Source: Fibrobacter succinogenes (GTDB lineage: Bacteria; Fibrobacterota; Fibrobacteria; Fibrobacterales; Fibrobacteraceae). From it: a DNA stretch of 64,000 nt. The notes beneath the pieces are model-generated. The model was not told where the DNA came from, did not search any database, and saw only the letters and a program-made list of their open reading frames with translations. The stretch spans positions 21,838 through 85,837 of the forward strand of contig CACWNW010000009.1 of the NCBI GenBank assembly GCA_902762305.1, given 5' to 3'. Positions 8,257 to 17,583 of the stretch are shown here, piece after piece (position 1 is the stretch's first letter; every line of letters starts with the position of its first letter). Both the position numbers and the translations under genes were made by a program.

Positions 8257-9096
8257 ATGGCAGCACTCATCCTCGACGGCAAGGCACTCGCCAAGACCAC
8301 AGAAGAAGAACTCAGCGCCCGCGTGGCGAAACTCAAGGAAAAGACGGGCAAGACCCCGATCCTCGCGACCATCCTGGTGGGCGACGACCCGGCCAGCGCC
8401 ACCTACGTGAAGATGAAGGGCAACGCCTGCGCCCGCGTGGGCATGGAAAGCATCCGCGTGGTGCTCCCCAAGAACACCACCACCGAGGAACTCCTCAACA
8501 AGATCCAGGAACTCAACGACAACAACGACGTGCACGGCATATTGCTGCAGCACCCGGTCCCGCGCCATATCGACGAGCGCGCCGCATTCGAAGCCATCGA
8601 CGCCCGCAAGGACGTGGACGGCGTGACCTGCCTCGGTTTCGGCCGCATGGCGATGGGCGAACCCGCCTACGGATGCGCGACCCCCGCCGGCATCATGCGC
8701 CTGTTGAAGGCATACAACATCCCGCTCGCGGGCAAGCACGCCGTGGTCGTGGGCCGCAGCGCCATCCTCGGCAAGCCGATGGCGATGATGCTTTTGAACG
8801 CCGACTGCACCGTGACCATCTGCCACAGCAAGACGCAGAACCTCCCCGAATTCGTGAAGCAGGCCGACATCCTCGTGGGTGCCGTGGGCAAGCCCGAGTT
8901 CATCAAGAAGGAATGGATCAAGCAGGGCGCCGTCGTCGTGGACGCCGGTTACCACCCGGGCGGAGTCGGCGACATCGAGAAGGGCCTCGACGACGTGGCA
9001 TCTGCCTACACCCCGGTCCCCGGCGGAGTGGGCCCCATGACCATCAACACGCTCATCTACCAGAGCGTGGAATCCGGCGAAAAGTATTTAGGCTAA
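8257..9096 (+). CDS. folD: Bifunctional methylene-THF dehydrogenase/methenyl-THF cyclohydrolase
   Basis: A 279-residue cytosolic enzyme interconverting 5,10-methylene-, methenyl- and 10-formyl-tetrahydrofolate with NADP. Signatures visible are [25 protein letters not shown] (containing the catalytic Tyr-x3-Lys), [31 protein letters not shown], the Rossmann loop [17 protein letters not shown], and the family end motif [17 protein letters not shown]. The ATG at 8257 follows CCGGAGACATT; the longer upstream reading has no homology. It is followed by a dispersed palindromic repeat. Confidence 0.97.
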   Translation: MAALILDGKALAKTTEEELSARVAKLKEKTGKTPILATILVGDDPASATYVKMKGNACARVGMESIRVVLPKNTTTEELLNKIQELNDNNDVHGILLQHPVPRHIDERAAFEAIDARKDVDGVTCLGFGRMAMGEPAYGCATPAGIMRLLKAYNIPLAGKHAVVVGRSAILGKPMAMMLLNADCTVTICHSKTQNLPEFVKQADILVGAVGKPEFIKKEWIKQGAVVVDAGYHPGGVGDIEKGLDDVASAYTPVPGGVGPMTINTLIYQSVESGEKYLG

Positions 9097-9099
9097 TTC

Positions 9100-9188
9100 G
9101 TCATCCTGAATGAAGCATCGCAGATGCGGGGAGAAGGATCCAGTCCATATGTTTGGGCCTGGATTCCTCGACTTCGCCTCGGAATGAC
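9100..9188. repeat. Dispersed imperfect palindrome between folD and a small exported protein
   Basis: The ends GTCATCC and GGAATGAC are inverted, and GGATCCAG / CTGGATTCC form an inner stem. The right arm, CTGGATTCCTCGACTTCGCC, matches the repeat at 5231-5276. It sits between two convergent genes and may act as a bidirectional terminator. Confidence 0.5.
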
Positions 9189-9193
9189 GTAGG

Positions 9194-9523
9194 TTACCGC
9201 TTCTGCCACTCGCGTTCAACGGCATCCGCTTCGGCGGAGTTCGGAGAGAGCATGTTCTTCATGGTCTCGCCCACGAACTTCGCGCCAATCCCGATAACCG
9301 TCCCCATCGTGGAATCGTTGGAATACTCGCGACTGTCCATCGTGGATGTCGCTCCGCTCGCGGCCCTGTCGTTGCGCAGCGAGGCGCTGTCCGAATAAAC
9401 TAGAGGGCGGTTCTTCGTCCCGCCGGAAAGGTCAACCGAATCAGCCGCAGACGGCTTTTTCTGCACCAGCTGTGCGCTTGCCGAAACGGCAGCAATAAAC
9501 AATAACGTCAATACAAGTCTCAT
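9194..9523 (-). CDS. Small exported hypothetical protein
   Basis: A 109-residue protein with a clear Sec signal peptide (MRLVLTLLFIAAVSASAQ, cleavage likely after ASA). The mature part is polar and Ser/Asp-rich, with a glycine-containing stretch (STMGTVIGIGAKFVGETMKNML) and a charged end (EADAVEREWQKR). No family is recognised. It is convergent with folD and has its own upstream region of ~190 bp that separates it from the tracrRNA. Confidence 0.6.
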   Translation of the reverse strand: MRLVLTLLFIAAVSASAQLVQKKPSAADSVDLSGGTKNRPLVYSDSASLRNDRAASGATSTMDSREYSNDSTMGTVIGIGAKFVGETMKNMLSPNSAEADAVEREWQKR

Positions 9524-9715
9524 ATCCGCTGCTCAATATAGCTCTTGTGAGCAGGGCGGGCAAGCCTATTGACTACAAAGTTGTAGCCTACGACGGCTAT
9601 TGCGCCTAAAAAAAGGACCCGTTTCTGCACATTTTTCAAAAAAATTTTCCTAATGACATTATTTGTCGCACGGAGAGTGTATATTAAATGGGTATGCGAT
9701 ACGGAAATGCACATA

Positions 9716-9806
9716 TACAAAACGAGGGTCCCCTTGCGGGAACCCTATTTAGTGCTAGTTTTTCAGCTTATTACTGGCGAAAAACCTCATTTCCTAAGTC
9801 ACTAAT
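9716..9806 (-). ncRNA. tracrRNA: tracrRNA of the type II-C CRISPR system
   Basis: On the minus strand the segment 9798-9774 (CTTAGGAAATGAGG...CGCCAG) is the anti-repeat: it pairs with 23 nt of the CRISPR repeat, with only two extra T forming a bulge. Downstream comes a linker or nexus region and then a perfect 8-bp hairpin at 9745-9726 (GGGTTCCC-GCAA-GGGGACCC, one G-U pair, GNRA-type loop) followed by CTCGTTTTG, a terminator. A near-consensus promoter lies directly upstream. The RNA is transcribed divergently from cas9, starting about 50 bp from the cas9 ATG. The 5' end is inferred from the promoter. Confidence 0.88.
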
Positions 9807-9812
9807 GACCAT

Positions 9813-9841
9813 ATTATAATATTTTTATTTGGGAAAGTCAA
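9813..9841 (-). promoter_or_regulatory. tracrRNA promoter
   Basis: On the minus strand TTGACT (9841-9836) and TATAAT (9818-9813) are separated by exactly 17 bp, close to the sigma-70 consensus. The predicted start near 9806 lies just before the anti-repeat. The -35 box is only 16 bp from the cas9 start codon, so this promoter and the cas9 leader overlap. Confidence 0.85.
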
Positions 9842-9857
9842 TAGAAGGAATAAAAAA

Positions 9858-12800
9858 ATGGAAAAAAAGCGCTATCGCCTCGGAATAGACCTCGGAACGG
9901 CAAGCATCGGTACCGCACTTGTTGAATTGGATGGTCCTGCAAATCGTCCTTATCCCACAAATATCCTTCACATGGGCGTGCGCATATTTGATGATGGACG
10001 TGACCCCAAAACAAAAGTTCCGCTCGGCGTTGCACGCAGAATGGCAAAGCAGAATAGAAAAATGCTCGACCGTTACCTTAGGCGCCGCAAGCGCCTTATT
10101 GACGCTCTCATTGAATTTAAGATTTGGCCAACAGACGAAGCCCAAAGGAAGGCTCTTTGCCTTTTGAATCCCTATGATATCAGAACCCGTGCTCTAGACG
10201 AGAAGGTTTCTCTGCACGAACTCGGGAGAGCTATTTTCCACCTCAACCAGCGCCGCGGATTCAAGAGCAACAGAAAGACGGATGGCGGAGAAGACGGCAA
10301 AATCAGGCAGGCTGTCGCCAAACTTGAAGAAACATTCCAAAAAGAAGGCTGCCGGACTTTAGGCGAGTTCTATCAAAAGTGCATTGAAAGAGGTCTATCC
10401 GTTCGTGCAAGGTTAGAAGGTGCCGGTGCGAAAGCGGAATATCCATTCTACCCGTCTCGTCAAATGATAGAATGCGAATTTGACAAGATTTGGAACAAAC
10501 AGGCCGAATTCTATCCAGACATTTTAACAAAACAGGCAAAGAAAAAAATCAAAGAAACGCTTCTCTATCAGCGTCCGTTGAAACCTGTAAAGCCCGGTAA
10601 ATGTTTCCTAGAACCTAATGAAGACCGCGCTCCAATTGCAAGCCCGTATTTCCAACGCTTTAGGATTTTACAAACAATCAATGAGTTAAGAATTATCAGC
10701 CGTTACGGCGACCAAAGATCACTCACCTTAGAAGAGCGTAATATTCTTCTAGATGATCTTTCGCAGAAAAAGGAACTGAAATTTTCTGCAGCAAAAAAAC
10801 TCCTTTCTTTGTCCGTTTACGACAGATTCAGTATCCAAGATGAGCGTCGCGACAAATTCCAGGGCGACCAGATTGCGGTTTTACTCGGCAACAAGAAATA
10901 TTTCGGCAAAAATTGGAAATCATTGCCATTAGAAAATCAAAACGCAATCGTTGCTGAACTAATCAATCAAGATGATACGGAAAACCTAATTAAGACATTA
11001 TGCGCATTCGGCCTTTCCAAAGAGGCTGCGGCCCAACTATCCGAAGAAACTCTCCCCACTGGTTACGGGCGTCTTTCTCTTGTGGCATTGAAGAAAATTA
11101 TACCCTTCCTTGAAGAAGCTGTCATTACATATTCCGAAGCTGCTGCCAAGGCGGGCTACAACCACAGCGATAATTACACCGGAGAAATTTTCCACTATCT
11201 ACCCTACTACGGGAAAGTCCTTGAAAACAGGGTCATGCGCGGAAGCGGTAACGAAGCCGATAATGATGAAGACCGCTATGGTAAAGTCGGTAACCCAACC
11301 GTCCACATTGCATTGAATCAACTTCGACGTGTCGTGAACTGCGTCATAAAGCATTTTGGCGCCCCAGAACAAATCGTTATTGAAGTCGCCCGCGACCTCA
11401 AGATGACGCAGGACGAATTAAAAGATTACAAGAAGAAGCAAGCAGACAATGAAAAGCGTAATGAACGCATTGATGAAGAATTAAGGAAACTGGGTCAATC
11501 TGTTAATCGTGAAAATCGCGAACGTTTCAAGTTATGGGAAGAACTTGCCGATGACCCCAAAGAACGTTGCTGCCCCTATACAGGCGAATGTATAAGCATG
11601 ACAAGGCTGTTCTCCGACGAAGTTGAAATAGAACACATTCTTCCGTTCGCGCAAACATACGAAGATTCATTGGCAAACAAAACGCTTTCCATGCGATACG
11701 CCAATAGACTCAAACAAAACCGCTCCCCTTACGAGGCTTTTGCAGAGCATTCCTATAAAGGAATCCTCCCTTATCAAAAAATGCTTGACAACCTTCAAAA
11801 AAAAGGCAAGGCTTGGGAAAACAAACGTTGGCGTTTTGAAAAAGGGGCGATGGACAGATATAACGCAAATGGAGATTTCCAAGCAAGGCAGTTGACTGAT
11901 ACCGCATATGCTTCCCGCTTGGCACTTGAATATCTCAAATTCGTATGTCCCAAGGACTCTATTTGGGCGATTCCAGGAAAAATGACCTCTATACTTAGGC
12001 GTCAATGGGGGCTGAATAGCATTCTTGGCAGGGAAATGCCTGACGGTTCATTTAAAAAAAGCCGCGACCATCACGGACACCACGCCATTGATGGACTTGT
12101 AATTGCCATGACTGATAGAGCGCTACTAAAAAAAGTGTCCAAAATAACCCAACTTAATTGGGAACGTCAAGAAAGAATCCTTTCCCATATTGAGCCGCCG
12201 ATTATTGACATTTTTGACCAAGCAAAAGAACGGCTTTCTCATTTGGTTGTTTCTCATCGCAAAGATCATGGATTGGGTGGAGCGCTTCATAACGATACCG
12301 CCTACGGGATTGTTGGTGAATTTAAAGAAGGCGAGGTTTCTACAGTACGGCATAAAGTTCCGATAACATCCATTACAGGTTCAAATTTCAACCAAATTCA
12401 AGACGAGTCCATCCGTTATGGCATTCAAAACCTAATAGCGGAATCTTCTTCTGACGCAGCTCTAAAAGATGCTATCAACGAATACGCAAGCAGGACAGGT
12501 ATAAGAAGGGTTTCCCTTATAGAAAAATTGTCGGTTGTTCCTATTAAGGATAAATCTGGCCATATCTACAAGGCTTTTAAACCTGATGGTAATTACTGTT
12601 ATGACATCTGGGCGAATGGTGACAAATGGGAGGGAAAAATCGTCAGCAGATTTGAAGCGAATACGCAAGGAGCCAATAAGTCCAAGAACGTATTAATGCG
12701 ATTAATTGTCGGAGACACAGTTTGCCGCGAAATAAACGGCAAAAAAGATTACCTTCGATTAGTAAAAATGTCTTTAGGACGAATTACATTTGCCCCAATT

Positions 12801-12956
12801 TTTGAAGCGGGAGCATTAAAAACACGTGATAGCGATCCCAAAGACCCATTTAAGTATATCACAATATCGCCAAACCTATTAAAACAAAATAAAACTCGAC
12901 TTATTCACGTAGACGAATGCGGTTTTGTATACGATCCCGGATTTAAGGAGAAATGA
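9858..12956 (+). CDS. cas9: CRISPR-associated endonuclease Cas9, type II-C
   Basis: This 1032-residue RNA-guided DNA endonuclease is in the compact II-C size class. RuvC-I is GIDLGTASIG with catalytic D11; the arginine-rich bridge helix follows (RRMAKQNRKMLDRYLRRRKRL). RuvC-II is IVIEVARDLK (E509). The HNH domain reads CPYTGE...EVEIEHILPFAQTYEDSLANKTL with catalytic H593. RuvC-III is HHGHHAIDGLVIAMTD (H742, D745). All catalytic residues are present. The start has a GAAGGAAT ribosome-binding site. It overlaps cas1 by 4 bp (ATGA), so cas9-cas1-cas2 is one operon. The PAM-interacting C-terminus is not comparable by eye. Confidence 0.97.
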   Translation: MEKKRYRLGIDLGTASIGTALVELDGPANRPYPTNILHMGVRIFDDGRDPKTKVPLGVARRMAKQNRKMLDRYLRRRKRLIDALIEFKIWPTDEAQRKALCLLNPYDIRTRALDEKVSLHELGRAIFHLNQRRGFKSNRKTDGGEDGKIRQAVAKLEETFQKEGCRTLGEFYQKCIERGLSVRARLEGAGAKAEYPFYPSRQMIECEFDKIWNKQAEFYPDILTKQAKKKIKETLLYQRPLKPVKPGKCFLEPNEDRAPIASPYFQRFRILQTINELRIISRYGDQRSLTLEERNILLDDLSQKKELKFSAAKKLLSLSVYDRFSIQDERRDKFQGDQIAVLLGNKKYFGKNWKSLPLENQNAIVAELINQDDTENLIKTLCAFGLSKEAAAQLSEETLPTGYGRLSLVALKKIIPFLEEAVITYSEAAAKAGYNHSDNYTGEIFHYLPYYGKVLENRVMRGSGNEADNDEDRYGKVGNPTVHIALNQLRRVVNCVIKHFGAPEQIVIEVARDLKMTQDELKDYKKKQADNEKRNERIDEELRKLGQSVNRENRERFKLWEELADDPKERCCPYTGECISMTRLFSDEVEIEHILPFAQTYEDSLANKTLSMRYANRLKQNRSPYEAFAEHSYKGILPYQKMLDNLQKKGKAWENKRWRFEKGAMDRYNANGDFQARQLTDTAYASRLALEYLKFVCPKDSIWAIPGKMTSILRRQWGLNSILGREMPDGSFKKSRDHHGHHAIDGLVIAMTDRALLKKVSKITQLNWERQERILSHIEPPIIDIFDQAKERLSHLVVSHRKDHGLGGALHNDTAYGIVGEFKEGEVSTVRHKVPITSITGSNFNQIQDESIRYGIQNLIAESSSDAALKDAINEYASRTGIRRVSLIEKLSVVPIKDKSGHIYKAFKPDGNYCYDIWANGDKWEGKIVSRFEANTQGANKSKNVLMRLIVGDTVCREINGKKDYLRLVKMSLGRITFAPIFEAGALKTRDSDPKDPFKYITISPNLLKQNKTRLIHVDECGFVYDPGFKEK

Positions 12957-13873
12957 TAGGTAGAATTCTAGAAATAGGAACTCCCGGAAAGTTTTTAAAA
13001 CTTTTCCGTGGGTTCTGCATTATAGAAGAAAAAGGTTCCGAGTTGGGAAGAATTGCCCTTGATGACTTGGAATCTGTCATCCTACATTCTCCCGATGGAA
13101 TCATATCGTACCAACTGTTAGCAGAATTCGCAGACCGGAATATTCCGGTCATTTTTTGCAACGAAAAGCACATGCCCATAGGCATATATTGGGGGCTCAA
13201 CGGGCATTACCAAGGATCCAAACGCATCAATCTACAAGCTCAACTGAGTTTACCCAAAAGAAAGCAAATATGGCAGCAAATCGTTATTGAAAAAATCAAA
13301 AACCAAGCTACCGTATTAAAAGCAGCAAAATTAGACTATCTAGACCTTGAGTATTTTGCAAATAACGTAAAATCAGGAGATTCAGACAACCGCGAGGGAA
13401 TCGCTGCTCAGGCCTACTGGTCTCGACTTTTTGGTTCTGAATTTCGAAGGAATCCCGACTTAGATGGGATAAACGCATTTCTAAATTACGGCTATGCCAT
13501 TTTACGAGCAAGCGTGACTAGAGCAATCGTTGCAGTGGGTTTGCACCCAGCTTTCTCTTTGTTCCACCACAATTCAGAAGACCCCACCCCTTTGGCAAAT
13601 GATTTAATGGAGCCATGGCGTCCTATTGTCGATATCGCCGTCTACAAATTGTATCTAGCCGAAAAATCGGAACTTACCTCAAAAGAAAAAGGGACTCTAA
13701 CCCAAGTATTAGAATGGGATCTAGAGCTAAACAATCAGCGTTCTCCTCTCCGAATTTGCCTCCAACGCCTATGCAATAGTTTTGTGGATATCTGTGAAGG
13801 GAATTCGTCAAATCTTCTATTTGCCAAAATTCCTTCTATTGAAGAGATTCAAGAAGAATGGTCTGAAGTTTGA
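12953..13873 (+). CDS. cas1: CRISPR integrase subunit Cas1
   Basis: A 306-residue, metal-dependent integrase that with Cas2 inserts new spacers. The catalytic triad is visible: E148 in DNREGIAAQAYWSRLFG, H205 in HPAFSLFHHNSEDP and D217 in LANDLMEPWRPIVD. The N-terminal beta-rich domain begins MIGRILEIGTPGKFLKL and continues to ILHSPDGIISYQLLAEFADRNIPVIFC. The length is usual for type II Cas1. It is translationally coupled to cas9 (ATGA overlap) and to cas2 (TTGA overlap). Confidence 0.96.
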   Translation: MIGRILEIGTPGKFLKLFRGFCIIEEKGSELGRIALDDLESVILHSPDGIISYQLLAEFADRNIPVIFCNEKHMPIGIYWGLNGHYQGSKRINLQAQLSLPKRKQIWQQIVIEKIKNQATVLKAAKLDYLDLEYFANNVKSGDSDNREGIAAQAYWSRLFGSEFRRNPDLDGINAFLNYGYAILRASVTRAIVAVGLHPAFSLFHHNSEDPTPLANDLMEPWRPIVDIAVYKLYLAEKSELTSKEKGTLTQVLEWDLELNNQRSPLRICLQRLCNSFVDICEGNSSNLLFAKIPSIEEIQEEWSEV

Positions 13874-14202
13874 AAAGACTTAGTGGATATAGAATTTTGT
13901 GGCTGATGGTCCTTTTTGATTTACCTGTTGTTGAAGAGCCCGATAGAAAGGCCGCAACGGCTTTTCGGCAATTTCTGCTAGACGAAGGATTTGAAATGGC
14001 CCAATTTTCAGTTTATATGCGGCACTGTTCCGGCAAGGAACATGCAGAAAAATACTACCGCCATATAGAAATGAACCTTCCTCCTGGAGGCAAGGTTCAC
14101 ATCATCACAATAACAGACAAACAATTTGAAAACATCGTGCGTTTTCAAAACAGTTTTCAAGAGCCTCGCAAAAAAAATCCAGACCAGTTATGCCTGTTCT
14201 AG
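13870..14202 (+). CDS. cas2: CRISPR integrase subunit Cas2
   Basis: A 110-residue ferredoxin-fold protein forming the spacer-integration complex with Cas1. LWLMVLFDLPV (D17) is the usual first strand and metal ligand; FRQFLLDEGFEMAQFSVYMRHC and the end KNPDQLCLF are typical of type II Cas2. The start is a TTG overlapping the cas1 stop (TTGA); no in-frame ATG lies nearby. No cas4 or csn2 follows, which supports subtype II-C. Confidence 0.93.
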   Translation: MKRLSGYRILWLMVLFDLPVVEEPDRKAATAFRQFLLDEGFEMAQFSVYMRHCSGKEHAEKYYRHIEMNLPPGGKVHIITITDKQFENIVRFQNSFQEPRKKNPDQLCLF

Positions 14203-14273
14203 CTTTTTTTTGCCCGTTTTTCTGGCGGATTAGTCGGCTAACCTGCTGTTTTACAACACTTTAGCGCGAAACT
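14203..14273. promoter_or_regulatory. Array-flanking segment next to cas2 (possible leader or integration end)
   Basis: A 71-bp segment with a T8 run directly after the cas2 stop and a small bulged stem (GGTTAG/CTAATCC on the minus strand). It adjoins the perfectly conserved end of the array, where new spacers are most likely added. No clear promoter toward the array is visible on the plus strand. Confidence 0.4.
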
Positions 14274-16220
14274 AATATAGAAACTTAGGAAATGAGGTTT
14301 CGCCAGAACGAAAAATTCTGATGCGGGAATGTAGTCTTCAATATAGAAACTTAGGAAATGAGGTTTCGCCAGAACTCGCCAGAGCAAGCGTCTCGCTATT
14401 TTTTAAATATAGAAACTTAGGAAATGAGGTTTCGCCAGAACTGAGATAGTTAACGGGGAGCAGAAATTTTAAATATAGAAACTTAGGAAATGAGGTTTCG
14501 CCAGAACAGAATTGATTGATGTTTATGTTGATTGAAAAATATAGAAACTTAGGAAATGAGGTTTCGCCAGAACGACCCACAACTCACGCAACAGCAACAA
14601 GAAATATAGAAACTTAGGAAATGAGGTTTCGCCAGAACACTTTCATCTTCGACATAAAACCAAGGTCTAATATAGAAACTTAGGAAATGAGGTTTCGCCA
14701 GAACCCGCCGGGCGTCCCGGACCTCGCCCGAGTGAATATAGAAACTTAGGAAATGAGGTTTCGCCAGAACCACCTGTCGCAAATTAACGTAATGTTCATA
14801 AATATAGAAACTTAGGAAATGAGGTTTCGCCAGAACTTGGCGATGGGCTTGTTCAGGTTCCCAAGAAATATAGAAACTTAGGAAATGAGGTTTCGCCAGA
14901 ACTCGGACTATTCTGAGGAAGAGCGTCTACTTAATATAGAAACTTAGGAAATGAGGTTTCGCCAGAACCATATTAAGCTTAAGTATTTGAGCGCGCTTAA
15001 TATAGAAACTTAGGAAATGAGGTTTCGCCAGAACCAGCGTGATTCTGTTAAGCTCGAAACGGCTAATATAGAAACTTAGGAAATGAGGTTTCGCCAGAAC
15101 AAGTCAATTGTCTGTTCCGACAGGTCGTGGAATATAGAAACTTAGGAAATGAGGTTTCGCCAGAACGATTACATCGATGTAACGTATGACAGTTTGAATA
15201 TAGAAACTTAGGAAATGAGGTTTCGCCAGAACTCACCGACACCCTTTCCGACATACTCACCAATATAGAAACTTAGGAAATGAGGTTTCGCCAGAACCTG
15301 AAAGCAAATCACAACATATTACCGGACAATATAGAAACTTAGGAAATGAGGTTTCGCCAGAACTCCGTGAGTGGCTTTGGCGTGAATATGATTAATATAG
15401 AAACTTAGGAAATGAGGTTTCGCCAGAACTGGATAGGATGTGTCGGCCTCGCGACGATGAATATAGAAACTTAGGAAATGAGGTTTCGCCAGAACTTCGA
15501 CTGCCGCCCTGCCCATCTAAAGTTTAATATAGAAACTTAGGAAATGAGGTTTCGCCAGAACATGCTCGCTATCGAGGATTCGTTCGAGACTAATATAGAA
15601 ACTTAGGAAATGAGGTTTCGCCAGAACTCGCACGTTAAACAAGTAAGAGTGCACGCCAAATATAGAAACTTAGGAAATGAGGTTTCGCCAGAACAATACA
15701 ATGCGATGTGGCGCAAGAAGAACAAATATAGAAACTTAGGAAATGAGGTTTCGCCAGAACTCACGGGAACCATGATGCGCAACAAACCCGAATATAGAAA
15801 CTTAGGAAATGAGGTTTCGCCAGAACTCCCTGCGTAGTTCTGAATTAGGCATATTGAATATAGAAACTTAGGAAATGAGGTTTCGCCAGAACAAGGGATC
15901 CGGCTTATAGTTCTTAATGCTAAATATAGAAACTTAGGAAATGAGGTTTCGCCAGAACAGTTCAAGCATTCTCCGCATGCGGACAAAGAATATAGAAACT
16001 TAGGAAATGAGGTTTCGCCAGAACTGTTGAACTTGGCACCAAAATTTTTGATTTAATATAGAAACTTAGGAAATGAGGTTTCGCCAGAACAGACCCATGT
16101 ATTCCACGTCCGGCTCGTGAATATAGAAACTTAGGAAACAAGGTCTCGTTAGAACCTTCTATGTCACAATGTTCGCTAATATTAAATATAGAAATTTATG
16201 AAACAAAATTTCGCCAAAGC
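14274..16220 (-). CRISPR. Type II-C CRISPR array: 28 intact and 2 degenerate repeats
   Basis: The 36-bp repeat reads, on the minus strand, GTTCTGGCGAAACCTCATTT and then CCTAAGTTTCTATATT. Intact copies start (plus coordinates) at 14274, 14340, 14406 and so on to 16055, at a period of 65-67, with spacers of 29-31 bp. Two decayed copies follow at 16120 (four or five changes) and 16185 (many changes). Spacers all differ by eye. The minus strand is assigned as the crRNA strand because the tracrRNA anti-repeat pairs with it. The last six repeat bases, TATATT, could be an embedded -10 box, as known for Neisseria II-C arrays. Confidence 0.97.
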
Positions 16221-16428
16221 AAAATTTTACTGTCGTCGACATGGTTGGCAAATATGCCATGTATTTTTGTGGCAGTCCAAATACTTGAAAAGCCGTTATT
16301 TTCAGCGATCAACAACCCACCATTCCTCCCCCATTTTCACACAAAAATCCTATAAAACTATTTTACGTCATTTTATGACACACCCTAAATCTATATTTTC
16401 ATTGTAACCTTCAACAAGGAGGCCTACA

Positions 16429-17442
16429 ATGGCAAAGGATATCTTCTACGTCAAGGTCGAGACGGCCAAGGCGGCAACCGTCTACGCCTTCACCCGGAGC
16501 GAAACCGGCATCATGGACTACGCGGGCACGGCAACGCCATCCGCCGATGAACTCTCGCAGATGCAGTGCGTCGAGGGGAGCGCCTACTTCACGCCTTCGT
16601 GGTACACCTACCTGCCCAAGGAGCTGCAGGCGGAAATCACGGTATTCATACCGGCCGCCATCAAGGACCTGGATGCGAACCAGTATTCCTTCTTGCTGCA
16701 CGTGGGCGCCCTGCTGCTCGCCGTACAGGAACGCGACAGCCTCCTCACCGCCGAACTCCTGCACCGGCGTTCGATGGTCTTCGCGAGCTTCACGCCGATC
16801 CTGCTGCACATCCTGAAGCCCGTCGCGGCCGAGGCACTTTTCGCATGGGTCTACGGGAACTTCAGCGGCAACGGCAACTTCAAGAACATCTACGCGGTCG
16901 ACGCGCCCATCTCCACCGGCGAGACCGACACGGCGGCAATCCTCTTCGCGGCCGCGCGCGACGCGCTCGAGCCCGTACCGCACAAGGAATCGCCCGAAGA
17001 AATGTTCATCCGTTACTTCGGCGAGGGCACTAGGCGTTTCGATTTCACCATCGGGATAGTCGGTACCGCGAACCACCCGTGGGTCGACGGTGTCGAGAAA
17101 TTCGGGGTCATCTCCGATGCCGCGGTCAGCTTCCATTTCGGCGACGACCCCGCGGCCGCCGGCAAAAAACACCAGGAAATCTTCGCATCGCTCAAGACGA
17201 AGGTGCAGGCGGAACCGTACAACCCGCACGACCACAACGCCATCAGCGTGGGCATCGACGACCTGGAAGCCGTCCTCAAGGGCGTCCCGAGCAAGAGCAA
17301 GGCGGGCTACCTGCGGGCGACAGGCGCCGCCATCCTCCGCAAGGCGCGACCGAACCTGTACTGCTACGATTCCTCGCTCTGGCGCATCGGCGGCAATCCC
17401 GACTACTTCGAGAACGCCATCGTGGTGCGGATACGGTTCTAA
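16429..17442 (+). CDS. Hypothetical protein with HIRAN-like C-terminal region
   Basis: A 337-residue protein with a strong ribosome-binding site (AAGGAGG, 7 bases before ATG). Most of it is unfamiliar: residues 1-130 are mixed alpha/beta, and 90-130 (FLLHVGALLLAVQERDSLLTAELLHRRS) are strongly helical. The C-terminal third resembles a HIRAN domain: FTIGIVGTANHPW, then EPYNPHDHNAISVGIDDLE and KAGYLRATGAAILRKARP follow the usual order of that DNA-end-binding fold. This is a by-eye similarity. It stands alone next to the CRISPR array, with host-like GC content, and is followed by a zinc-ribbon gene 141 bp downstream. Confidence 0.6.
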   Translation: MAKDIFYVKVETAKAATVYAFTRSETGIMDYAGTATPSADELSQMQCVEGSAYFTPSWYTYLPKELQAEITVFIPAAIKDLDANQYSFLLHVGALLLAVQERDSLLTAELLHRRSMVFASFTPILLHILKPVAAEALFAWVYGNFSGNGNFKNIYAVDAPISTGETDTAAILFAAARDALEPVPHKESPEEMFIRYFGEGTRRFDFTIGIVGTANHPWVDGVEKFGVISDAAVSFHFGDDPAAAGKKHQEIFASLKTKVQAEPYNPHDHNAISVGIDDLEAVLKGVPSKSKAGYLRATGAAILRKARPNLYCYDSSLWRIGGNPDYFENAIVVRIRF

Positions 17443-17583
17443 TAGTTTGGGCATGGCGAAAAAATGACTTTCGTTTTACAAAACTCCCTTGTTTTTCGAT
17501 ACTATTTATGCGTATATTGATATATATGCATAAATAGAAACGACAGTAATCACCGTTTTCCATCAAAAAACAAAGGAGTCCCC

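Noticed and set aside
9520..9720. A 66-codon minus-strand frame upstream of the small exported protein
   Set aside because: It has no ribosome-binding site, an atypical composition, and ends where the tracrRNA begins; no support for coding.
14203..14273. A plus-strand crRNA promoter in the cas2-proximal flank
   Set aside because: No -35/-10 pair is visible toward the array, and the tracrRNA anti-repeat requires crRNAs from the minus strand.
14338..15986. Several open frames with repeated SGETSFPKFLY or VLAKPHFLSFYI units
   Set aside because: They are translations of the CRISPR repeats; the 66-bp period is divisible by three and creates artificial repeat proteins.
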